Of a DNA stretch of 16,256 nucleotides, positions 7,993 to 15,373 are shown piece after piece. Position numbers and translations under genes: made by a program. The notes beneath the pieces are model-generated. The model was not told where the DNA came from and did no database searches. It was given only the letters and a program-made list of their open reading frames with translations. How positions within the stretch are numbered: the stretch's first letter is position 1; each line of letters opens with the position of its first letter. Origin of the DNA: an uncultured Bacilli bacterium (GTDB taxonomy: Bacteria > Bacillota_I > Bacilli_A > RF39 > UBA660); the NCBI GenBank assembly GCA_910586425.1, contig CAJUHL010000035.1:1-16256 (forward strand), in the 5' to 3' direction.

Positions 7993-9045
7993 ATGCATTT
8001 TGATCCGGGTTTTTACTATGGAAAAAACGTATTTATAACCGGGCATACCGGATTTAAAGGTTCATGGCTTTGTAAAATGCTGGTTAACGCAGGAGCAAGG
8101 GTAACTGGATATTCTCTCGGTTCTGAAAAAGAGTATGCATTATTTAAAATTGCAGAAATTGAAAAAGATATCCATTCGGTTCCAGGTGATATCAGAGACT
8201 ATACATTCTTAAGAAAAGCATTTGATGATGCACAACCGGAGATTGTATTTCATCTGGCTGCACAACCCATTGTACGGGACAGTTATAAGAATCCTGTTTA
8301 TACATATGAGACAAATGTCATTGGTACAGTTAATATCCTTGAGTGTATTCGTAACCATCAGGTAAAATCTTTTTTAAATGTAACTACGGATAAGGTTTAT
8401 CTTAATAAAGAGTGGCATTGGGGATACAGAGAAAACGAAGAACTGAACGGTTATGATCCTTATTCGAATTCCAAGTCCTGTTCTGAACTGGTTACATGTG
8501 CTTATAAGAATAGTTTTTTTGCGAATGGGGATACTGCTGTTTCTACAGCCCGTGCAGGCAATGTAATCGGAGGTGGAGATTTTGCAAATGACCGAATCAT
8601 TCCGGATTGTATCCGCGCGGTTCTTAGAGGAGAAAATATCATTGTAAGGAATCCATTTTCTACCAGACCGTATCAACATGTATTGGAGCCATTATATGTT
8701 TATTTAATGATTGCTGCTATGCAGTACGAAGACAGCAACTATGCCGGATGTTACAATGTGGGGCCAGACGATCAGGACTGTTTTCAGACCGGAGCCCTGG
8801 TGGACCTCTTTGTGAAACATTGGGGTGAAAATATAAAGTGGATTGATCAATACGATGGAGGCCCTCACGAAGCAAGCTATCTGAAACTTGATTGTTCCAA
8901 ACTCAAGGCTACTTTTGAATGGAAAGCTCATTGGGATTTGGAAAAAGCTGTTGAGAAGGTAGTTGAATGGACAAAATGTTGGATGAGCCATGGAGATGTC
9001 ACAGCTTGTATGGATCGGCAGATCCAGGAATTTTTATCAAGCTGA
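7993..9045 (+). CDS. rfbG: CDP-glucose 4,6-dehydratase
   Basis: This is an NAD-dependent extended short-chain dehydrogenase that converts CDP-glucose to CDP-4-keto-6-deoxy-D-glucose (RfbG/DdhB/AscB). From the chosen start it has 350 residues, close to the usual 356. The Rossmann motif TGHTGFKGSW is at 16-25, HLAAQPIVRDSY at 87-98, and the TTDKVY block at 131-136, in which a Thr-Asp-Lys replaces the Ser of simple reductases. The catalytic YSNSK is at 157-161, and ARAGNVIGGGDF at 187-198 is diagnostic for this enzyme. The frame is open back to an ATG at 7930 inside rfbF. However, the 21 extra residues look unlike the family, and AAAGGA at 7982-7987 is 5 bases from the ATG at 7993, so 7993 is preferred. 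The product feeds the reductase and epimerase encoded next. Confidence 0.97.
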   Translation: MHFDPGFYYGKNVFITGHTGFKGSWLCKMLVNAGARVTGYSLGSEKEYALFKIAEIEKDIHSVPGDIRDYTFLRKAFDDAQPEIVFHLAAQPIVRDSYKNPVYTYETNVIGTVNILECIRNHQVKSFLNVTTDKVYLNKEWHWGYRENEELNGYDPYSNSKSCSELVTCAYKNSFFANGDTAVSTARAGNVIGGGDFANDRIIPDCIRAVLRGENIIVRNPFSTRPYQHVLEPLYVYLMIAAMQYEDSNYAGCYNVGPDDQDCFQTGALVDLFVKHWGENIKWIDQYDGGPHEASYLKLDCSKLKATFEWKAHWDLEKAVEKVVEWTKCWMSHGDVTACMDRQIQEFLSS

Positions 9046-9079
9046 AATATAAAAAAGCTCATAATCAAAGGGGAAATTT

Positions 9080-9991
9080 ATGAAAAATGTAATCATTAGC
9101 GGTGCAGATGGTTTTGTTGGCAGTTATACAGTAGAGTATTTTCTGGAACAGGGCATGAATATACTCGCATTGGGGCGTAATGCGAAACCAAAACGACTTC
9201 AATTACATAAATGTTTAGCATATCAACAATGGGATATTTCAAACAGTACAAATTTATTAAAGCATATATCAACAGGTATGTATGACACATTTATCCACTT
9301 TGCCTGGGCCGGATCTGCGGGACAGGCCCGTACTGATTATAATTTGCAAATGAAAAATGCACTTTATACTGTAGAATGTTTAAAAACTGCAAAGGCACTC
9401 GGATGTGAGCGTTTTGTTTGTGCTGGAAGTATTATGGAATATGAAGTTGAGGCGGCTGTACACAGTCAGGGCAGTCGACCAGGAATGGGTTACATTTATG
9501 GGATGGGAAAGCACATTGCTCACTGTATATGTAAATCTGTAGCAGTTGAAATTGGTATTGAACTCATATGGCCTATGATAACAAATGCATATGGAGTTGG
9601 CGAATTGTCCCCACGGTTTATAAACACAACATTACGTAAAATAATTAATAAAGAACCTCTCCAATTTACGTCTGCAACACAAAATTATGATTTTGTATAT
9701 GTTACCGATGTTGCGCGGGCGTTTTATCTCATTTCACAAAAAGGAAAGCCTTTTTGTGAATATATAATCGGAAGTTCAAATGCACGTCCCCTTAAGGAGT
9801 TTATTCTTGAAATGCAACATACTTTAGCTCCGGAGGCCTCTCTTCAGTTTGGTAATGTACCGTTTACCGGCACCAATATACCATTATCTGTTTTCAATAC
9901 CGAGAATACAGAAAGGGACTGTGATTTTAAAGCAGATGTCAGTTTTTCCAAGGGTACAAAGAAAACAATGGAATGGTTGAAAAACTTTTGA
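9080..9991 (+). CDS. NAD(P)-dependent epimerase/dehydratase (probable CDP-4-keto-6-deoxyhexose reductase)
   Basis: This is an extended short-chain dehydrogenase of 303 residues with the Rossmann glycine motif GADGFVG at 8-14. The catalytic serine lies in AGSIMEYE (115-122, S117), and YGMGK at 140-144 gives the Tyr-x3-Lys pair. A HFAWAGSAGQAR block (73-84) recalls CDP-abequose/CDP-paratose synthase-like reductases. Its position directly after rfbG, and ahead of an RmlC-like epimerase, suggests that it reduces the C4 ketone of a CDP-6-deoxy-4-keto-hexose, giving the finished CDP-sugar. The start has a strong site (AAAGGGGA, 9067-9074, 5 bases before the ATG). The 34-bp gap after rfbG shows no terminator. 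It could instead be an epimerase; substrate and stereochemistry are inferred from neighbours only. Confidence 0.85.
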   Translation: MKNVIISGADGFVGSYTVEYFLEQGMNILALGRNAKPKRLQLHKCLAYQQWDISNSTNLLKHISTGMYDTFIHFAWAGSAGQARTDYNLQMKNALYTVECLKTAKALGCERFVCAGSIMEYEVEAAVHSQGSRPGMGYIYGMGKHIAHCICKSVAVEIGIELIWPMITNAYGVGELSPRFINTTLRKIINKEPLQFTSATQNYDFVYVTDVARAFYLISQKGKPFCEYIIGSSNARPLKEFILEMQHTLAPEASLQFGNVPFTGTNIPLSVFNTENTERDCDFKADVSFSKGTKKTMEWLKNF

Positions 9992-10004
9992 TAAGGAGTT
10001 ATCT

Positions 10005-10583
10005 ATGATACAAAAATTTGAATTTCAGGAATTAGAACTGAGAGGCGCATATCTTATCAAACCTTTTTATGTAACTGATGAGCGTGGGGGGCTTATTAAA
10101 GATTATAATGAGGAAATATTTCAGTCAAACGGAATCATGCATAATTTAAAAGAAGTTTTTTATACAATTTCAAAACGAGGAGTAATGCGGGCAATACATT
10201 TTCAGTTAATCCGTCAACAAGCAAAATTAGTACGCTGCATCAGTGGACATGTATATGATGTAATTGTGGATCTGCGTCCGGATTCTGTTACTTATGGACA
10301 ATGGACAGGCTTTCATTTAACCGGCGAAAACAGGTACAGTCTGTTGGTTCCAGAATACTTTGGACATGGTTATCTGGTTATTGAAGATTCTATCGTCAGC
10401 TATAAATGTGCAGAGTCATTTTATAGTGAGGGAGATTCCGGCATTTTGTATAATGACAGTGATATAGGAATTCTATGGCCCCTGAATTTAATTGGCGGTG
10501 ACAGCAAACTTATTTTAAGTAAAAAAGATCATCATTTAATGAGTTTTAAAGAATATACGAAAATGATGAGGGAAAGTCTATGA
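10005..10583 (+). CDS. dTDP-4-dehydrorhamnose 3,5-epimerase family protein (RfbC/RmlC-like cupin)
   Basis: This is a cupin-fold sugar epimerase of 192 residues, normal for RmlC. The family pattern is clear: KRGVMRAIHFQ (58-67), where H65 takes the place of the catalytic His in the usual 'RGLHYQ'; KLVRCISGHVYDVIVDLR (74-91); PEYFGHGYLV (116-125); SYKCAESFY (132-140) with Y133 and Y140 at the catalytic-tyrosine positions; and NDSDIGILWP (150-159) in place of 'WNDP-I-W'. The changes RGLHYQ to RAIHFQ and WNDP to YNDS mark it as divergent from true RmlC. No rmlA, rmlB or rmlD is present, whereas CDP-glucose genes are adjacent, so a CDP-4-keto-6-deoxyhexose substrate is more likely. AAGGAG at 9993-9998 is 6 bases before the ATG; the stop overlaps glf by 4 bp. 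Confidence 0.88.
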   Translation: MIQKFEFQELELRGAYLIKPFYVTDERGGLIKDYNEEIFQSNGIMHNLKEVFYTISKRGVMRAIHFQLIRQQAKLVRCISGHVYDVIVDLRPDSVTYGQWTGFHLTGENRYSLLVPEYFGHGYLVIEDSIVSYKCAESFYSEGDSGILYNDSDIGILWPLNLIGGDSKLILSKKDHHLMSFKEYTKMMRESL

Positions 10584-11740
10584 AACAAGCACTGATTATT
10601 GGTTGTGGTTTATCAGGTGCTGTGATAGCCCGTGAATTAGCCGAATCCGGATATTATGTTACGATATTGGAACGCAGGGATCATATTGGCGGAAATATGT
10701 ATGATTATAAGGATTCTCATGGGATATTAATTCACAAATATGGACCACATACCTTTCACACACAGAAAGAAGAATTATATCATTATATATGCAGATATTC
10801 AGATTGGGAAGAATATCATTTAACCTGTGGTGCAGAAATCAATGGGATCTGTACACCGACTCCATTTAATTATCAGACTATTGATGATTTTTACCCCTTG
10901 GAAAAAGCCGCAAAAATAAAACAGGAAATTGAAAAAGAATTTCCCTGTCAAAATACTGCAACTGTAATGGAAGTTTTGGAATGTCAAAATAAGCTTGTGC
11001 AGGAATATGCTCAGTTTTTATTTGACAATGATTATAAACTTTATACTGCCAAACAATGGGGGATAGAGCCAGACAGGATTGACCCCTCTGTATTGAAGAG
11101 AGTACCATTGCGTTTTAACTACGACAATGGATATTTTGAAGACACATTTCAGGTTATGCCCAAAGTAAGCTTCACAGCTTTCTTTGAAAATCTGCTGTCG
11201 CATCCTAATATAGAGGTAAAACTGAAAATTGATGCACTTCAGGTTTTGAAAATACAAAATGAAAGTCTTGTGTATCATCACAAGACCGTGAACTTTCCTG
11301 TAGTATACACTGGCCCTTTGGATGAATTATTCAACTCCTGTTATGGACAGCTTCCATACCGCAGTCTTCGATTTGAACGTATTCACGAAAGAATTGACAG
11401 TAGACAGAATATGCCTGTAGTGGCTTATCCTCAGGCAAATGATTACATACGGATTATCGAATACAAAAAACTTCCTGTACAGAACGTAAAAGGAACCACT
11501 TATGAAATAGAATATTCTTTACCCTATAAAGCAGGAGAAAAACAGGAACCATATTATCCAGTACTTACGGAAGAAAGCAGAAAAATATATGAACAATATG
11601 CTTCTTTGGCTTTAAATACTAACCACTTATTTGTTTGCGGAAGACTTGGTGATTTCCAATATTATAATATGGACCAGGCGCTTGAACGTGCTCTGAAAAC
11701 AGCGAATATAATTAAAATTACAGAAAATACTCAGGAATAA
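10580..11740 (+). CDS. glf: UDP-galactopyranose mutase
   Basis: This FAD enzyme interconverts UDP-galactopyranose and UDP-galactofuranose, supplying the galactofuranose donor. Its 386 residues agree with the family (about 365-400). The N-terminal FAD-binding motif is GCGLSGAVIAREL (8-20), followed by ERRDHIGGNMYD (31-42) and HKYGPHTFHT (52-61), the conserved flavin-contact block. TPFNYQTI (94-101) and YTAKQWG (155-161) are standard Glf segments. RVPLRFNYDNGYF (174-186) and the substrate-arginine region YIRIIEYK (near 295) follow. The C-terminal CGRLGDFQYYNMDQAL block binds FAD. The start overlaps the previous stop (ATGA). It implies that the polymer contains galactofuranose and that one of the neighbouring transferases uses it. 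Confidence 0.97.
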   Translation: MKQALIIGCGLSGAVIARELAESGYYVTILERRDHIGGNMYDYKDSHGILIHKYGPHTFHTQKEELYHYICRYSDWEEYHLTCGAEINGICTPTPFNYQTIDDFYPLEKAAKIKQEIEKEFPCQNTATVMEVLECQNKLVQEYAQFLFDNDYKLYTAKQWGIEPDRIDPSVLKRVPLRFNYDNGYFEDTFQVMPKVSFTAFFENLLSHPNIEVKLKIDALQVLKIQNESLVYHHKTVNFPVVYTGPLDELFNSCYGQLPYRSLRFERIHERIDSRQNMPVVAYPQANDYIRIIEYKKLPVQNVKGTTYEIEYSLPYKAGEKQEPYYPVLTEESRKIYEQYASLALNTNHLFVCGRLGDFQYYNMDQALERALKTANIIKITENTQE

Positions 11741-11745
11741 CAAAA

Positions 11746-12759
11746 TTGAATACAGATATTGCAAAATTAATATATGAAAATATTACCAGTCAAAACATAA
11801 AATACTCGATTGTCATCCCTACTTATAAAAGACCACAATATTTAGCGCGTACGATAGAAAGTGCAGTTTATCAAAAAGATGTTTATTCTGCGTACGAAGT
11901 CATTATTATTAACAATGATCATTCTGACTGCACTGAAAATATTGAGATTAAAAAAATAGTTGAAAAATTTTCCGGCTTTTTTCCAGATATCAGATATTAT
12001 GAAAACACTATAAATATCGGACAATATGGAAACTGGTTTTTAGGTATATCTTTGGCAAGAGGGAATTGGATTTGTATGTGTCATGATGATGATGTTATGT
12101 CTTCTTATACATTGGCCTGTTATGAATATACGTTAAACAATCCCAAATATAAAAATATTGGATATATAAGAACTAATTTTATCAGCAGAGACATAAAAAA
12201 ACTGGATTTATACAATAAAAAAAACGACAAACGCATAAAAACATATAAACTGGAAAAAATCACCCGTAAGGACTTTGTGATAGCCGGCGGTCATGCAGCA
12301 ACCGCACCTCCAACTTGCGGTACCCTAATCCGAAAAGAAGCTGCATTCAGGATAGGGGGATTTAAGCAAGAATATTTTCCATCCGGGGACGCTCAGTTTG
12401 TTTTTGAAATTTCTGAAAATTATAATGTTTACAGGACAATTTCACATATGGGCGTTTATGGTGTTGGTGTAAATGAAACTTTAAAGACGAACATGAAACA
12501 AAAATTTGTTGAGACTGGTTGCAAACAAATGAGAGAATTAAAGAGATACGGAAAATGGAGTAGACTTTTTTTGGATTTTTTTAATACCGCTATAATATAT
12601 AAGCAACATAAAATTCGAGCCAACTATGAAACGCCAATTAACAGTTACAACGAACTGGATTTTAATGAGTTAACAGCAAACGAGAAATTTCTGATATATA
12701 CATATACAGTGATTAGCCAGACCTATTTTAAAGTCAAAAAAATATGGGCCTTATTTTAG
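11746..12759 (+). CDS. Glycosyltransferase family 2 (GT-A), TTG start
   Basis: This is an inverting GT2 glycosyltransferase of 337 residues. The nucleotide-binding opening SIVIPTYKRP is at 21-30, EVIIINNDHSDCT at 51-63, NIGQYGNW near 90-97, and the DxD metal site CHDDDV at 112-117. The HAATAPPTCGTLIRKEAAF segment near 183-202 is the acceptor-side region. No ATG lies between the upstream stop and the first GT2 motif, so the TTG at 11746 is the best start: AGGAA at 11733-11737 is 8 bases upstream, and the start follows the glf stop by 5 bp. It and the next gene have the same architecture. Either one could be the galactofuranosyltransferase implied by glf; the sequence does not decide. Confidence 0.88.
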   Translation: MNTDIAKLIYENITSQNIKYSIVIPTYKRPQYLARTIESAVYQKDVYSAYEVIIINNDHSDCTENIEIKKIVEKFSGFFPDIRYYENTINIGQYGNWFLGISLARGNWICMCHDDDVMSSYTLACYEYTLNNPKYKNIGYIRTNFISRDIKKLDLYNKKNDKRIKTYKLEKITRKDFVIAGGHAATAPPTCGTLIRKEAAFRIGGFKQEYFPSGDAQFVFEISENYNVYRTISHMGVYGVGVNETLKTNMKQKFVETGCKQMRELKRYGKWSRLFLDFFNTAIIYKQHKIRANYETPINSYNELDFNELTANEKFLIYTYTVISQTYFKVKKIWALF

Positions 12760-12774
12760 AAAGAAAGTTTTGAC

Positions 12775-13854
12775 ATGAATCCGATATTATTAAGTATTTG
12801 TATCCCTACCTATAATCGTGCTGAAATACTGATAAGCAGAATTCAGGAAATTCTTCAATACAAAGGTAAGGATATTGAAATTATAGTTCTGGACAATTGT
12901 TCATCTGACAATACAGAGCAACAAATCAAAAATCTTACAGATCATAGAATTCGATATTACCGTAACAGGAAACCACTTTTGCCATCCACTAACTGGATAG
13001 AAACATACAAATATGCAAACGGAAGATTTGCATACCATTTAAATGATAGAGATCACCTCTATGGAATATATTTGGAAAATTTTTTAAACAAATTAAATAA
13101 TGAAATATCCTGTGGATACTGTATTTACGGAGAAGCCGAGGCGTATACTGAATATTTTGGAATAGAAGCCAGACAACAGGTGCCTTTCAGTGGATATCAT
13201 GTTAGCGGTGTTTTGATCAATGTTGAAAAATTAAAAGCTTTTTACCAGATTACAGATTATCAAAACAGAACAATTTTAAAACAGCCGAATGTTGAGCCAC
13301 ACATTACGTTATTGTATGATCTTTCAACAAAAGGAGCTTGGCTGGATTATCGATCACCCATGTCCTGTAATGCTGGAGCAGAAATACTAAATGGTGTTTC
13401 AGGCGTTATTAATACTGAGGGCAGATATAGTGATTTTGCAGGGAAATTATGGTTTGAACCTCCATATATTTACAGTCTGTTTATGGATGTATTGGATCAT
13501 ATTCTAAAAGATAAACTGAGCAAAAATGATAAAAGAAAAGTAATTTGTTCTGGTGTAGAACGTGTTTTGAAAGCGGTAACTGCGACCTATGGGATTTATA
13601 TGCTTTCTGATCAACATCGATTTCGTTATGGAGTTTCAAGATATTATATTAATTTTTGGAAACTGGAAAAAATATTGTTTGAAATGGCACAAAAACTTCA
13701 TACCGATTTGGCTATGAAAGATTGTCAATTATCTGTGTCAAATTGGTTCTGGTTGATTTTTAAAACTCTATTGAGGATTAATAAGTTTAAAATTTATGAA
13801 GTAAAGAAGATTTGGGTCAACAATTATAAATACTGTAAAGAACAGATTAACTGA
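12775..13854 (+). CDS. Glycosyltransferase family 2 (GT-A)
   Basis: This is a GT2 glycosyltransferase of 359 residues. The opening SICIPTYNRAE is at 7-17, EIIVLDNCSSDNT at 35-47, and STNWIETYKYANG at 71-83. The metal site is HLNDRDHL (88-95), where D91-R92-D93 serves as the DxD. The C-terminal half (about 230-359) is long, basic and aromatic, as in GT2 enzymes that sit at the membrane surface. The start follows the previous stop by 15 bp with only a weak AGAAAG tract. The gene ends 16 bp before the flippase gene. The family is clear; donor and acceptor are not. Confidence 0.9.
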   Translation: MNPILLSICIPTYNRAEILISRIQEILQYKGKDIEIIVLDNCSSDNTEQQIKNLTDHRIRYYRNRKPLLPSTNWIETYKYANGRFAYHLNDRDHLYGIYLENFLNKLNNEISCGYCIYGEAEAYTEYFGIEARQQVPFSGYHVSGVLINVEKLKAFYQITDYQNRTILKQPNVEPHITLLYDLSTKGAWLDYRSPMSCNAGAEILNGVSGVINTEGRYSDFAGKLWFEPPYIYSLFMDVLDHILKDKLSKNDKRKVICSGVERVLKAVTATYGIYMLSDQHRFRYGVSRYYINFWKLEKILFEMAQKLHTDLAMKDCQLSVSNWFWLIFKTLLRINKFKIYEVKKIWVNNYKYCKEQIN

Positions 13855-13870
13855 CGGAAAAAACAATAGA

Positions 13871-15328
13871 ATGCCTGAAAAAAATATTCAAAAAAATTAT
13901 ATATACAATACTCTATATCAGATTTTTAAAATTATCACACCTTTGATTACTACTCCTTATATTTCGCGAATTCTTGGGGCGGATGGAATTGGAACATATA
14001 GTTACATATCGGCAATTGTATCCAATTTTATTTTATTTGCGGGTTTGGGAATTGGAACATATGGCCAAAGAGAAATTTCATATTTACAAGACAATGTCGA
14101 GGACCGAAGCCTGCGATTTTGGGAAATCGAGTGTTTAAATTTGTTTTCAGTGGGTTTAACAATCGTATTATATATCCTGTATATTTTCACAGTTAAAAAA
14201 AATATAGAAATATATTGTATATGTATATTACAAATTCTTACCATAGCTGCAGATGTGGGATGGATTTTTTCTGGCATGGAAGATTTCCCTAAAATTGCCA
14301 TAAGAGATTTTATTTTTAAATTTTTTAACATAATTGGGATTTTTCTTTTTGTAAACAGCAAAAATGATCTGAAATTATACGCGTTACTTCTATCCGCGTT
14401 GCCTCTTTTTAGCGCAATTTCACTCTGGTTTTATCTACCGGAATATATTATTCGGATTCCAGTAAAAAAATTAAGGCCATTTCGACATTTAAAAGAAACC
14501 GTTGCTCTTTTTATTCCAACGATAGCAATTAATGTTTACAGTGTTTGGGATAAAATCATGCTTGGTATTATTTTGAATAATGCTTATGAGAATGGTTATT
14601 ATGAACAGGCTTATAAAATAATCCGGATTTCACTCACGATTGTTACATCACTCGGAACAGTTATAGTACCAAGAATTGGTCACTATTACAGCAAAGGTGA
14701 TTTTGATGCTATAAAAAATACAGTTTCAAAAAGCTTCAATTTTGTATGGTTTTTATCATGTCCTATATGCTTTGGTTTGATAGGCTGTTCTGCAAACTTT
14801 GTTCCATGGTTTTTGGGCCCAGACTATGTAATGGCTATACCATTAATAAAAATACTGGCTTTTTTAATTATAATTATTGGCCTTAATAATATTACCGGCT
14901 TCCAGATACTTGTTCCGACAAAACGACAAAAGTATTTTACAATTACGGTTTGTCTTGGAGCAATAACAAATATTATTTTAAACGCAATATTTATTCCGTC
15001 CCTGGGGTCAAAAGGAGCTGCCGTTTCTTCCGTCATTGCTGAGATTATAGTATTGTTGACAGAAATCTGGATAATTCGGAAGGAATTTCATTTCCGACAA
15101 CTGTTCACAATTTCGGGAAATTATGTTTTTGCTTCTTTCTTTATGATGGTTTTGCTGTTATTTGAAGATTATTATTTACAACCGGGAATATTTCAAACAG
15201 TAATTATGATTATTTCCGGCTTGTCTTTATATACGAGTATTCTAATGATACTTAAAGATGATTTCTTGAAGGACTATGGATTTATCTGTCTTAATAAATT
15301 AATATTCTATATAAAAAGACATGTATAG
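13871..15328 (+). CDS. Wzx-type polysaccharide repeat-unit flippase
   Basis: This is a membrane transporter of the MOP superfamily (Polysacc_synt, PF01943) that moves the undecaprenyl-linked repeat across the membrane. The 485 residues are typical. The N-terminus carries the family's most conserved block: NTLYQIF (13-19), then PYISRILGADGIGTYSY (29-45), and an AGLGIGTYGQREIS segment (57-70). About 12-14 hydrophobic segments follow through to the C-terminus, including the WDKIMLG segment (226-232), where a charged pair lies in a helix as in other Wzx proteins. It pairs with the EpsG/Wzy-type polymerase upstream and confirms a Wzx/Wzy-dependent rather than an ABC-transporter route. The start has a weak GGAAA tract (13856-13860). 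The 45 bp after its stop hold no terminator. Confidence 0.95.
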   Translation: MPEKNIQKNYIYNTLYQIFKIITPLITTPYISRILGADGIGTYSYISAIVSNFILFAGLGIGTYGQREISYLQDNVEDRSLRFWEIECLNLFSVGLTIVLYILYIFTVKKNIEIYCICILQILTIAADVGWIFSGMEDFPKIAIRDFIFKFFNIIGIFLFVNSKNDLKLYALLLSALPLFSAISLWFYLPEYIIRIPVKKLRPFRHLKETVALFIPTIAINVYSVWDKIMLGIILNNAYENGYYEQAYKIIRISLTIVTSLGTVIVPRIGHYYSKGDFDAIKNTVSKSFNFVWFLSCPICFGLIGCSANFVPWFLGPDYVMAIPLIKILAFLIIIIGLNNITGFQILVPTKRQKYFTITVCLGAITNIILNAIFIPSLGSKGAAVSSVIAEIIVLLTEIWIIRKEFHFRQLFTISGNYVFASFFMMVLLLFEDYYLQPGIFQTVIMIISGLSLYTSILMILKDDFLKDYGFICLNKLIFYIKRHV

Positions 15329-15373
15329 GAATTCAAAGAAGCATTTATATGTTTTAACAGAAAGGTGCAGAAA

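Noticed and set aside
10005..10583. Calling this gene rmlC of a dTDP-L-rhamnose pathway
   Set aside because: No rmlA, rmlB or rmlD lies in the window, while CDP-glucose genes are adjacent, and key blocks differ from RmlC.
14002..14361. 119-codon minus-strand open frame inside the flippase gene
   Set aside because: It lies wholly within a well-supported gene, has no family resemblance and no ribosome binding site; the same applies to the other minus-strand frames of 60-101 codons.
15365..15373. GTG at 15365 as start of the broken glycosyltransferase
   Set aside because: It overlaps the only purine-rich ribosome binding tract; ATG 15374 is correctly spaced.
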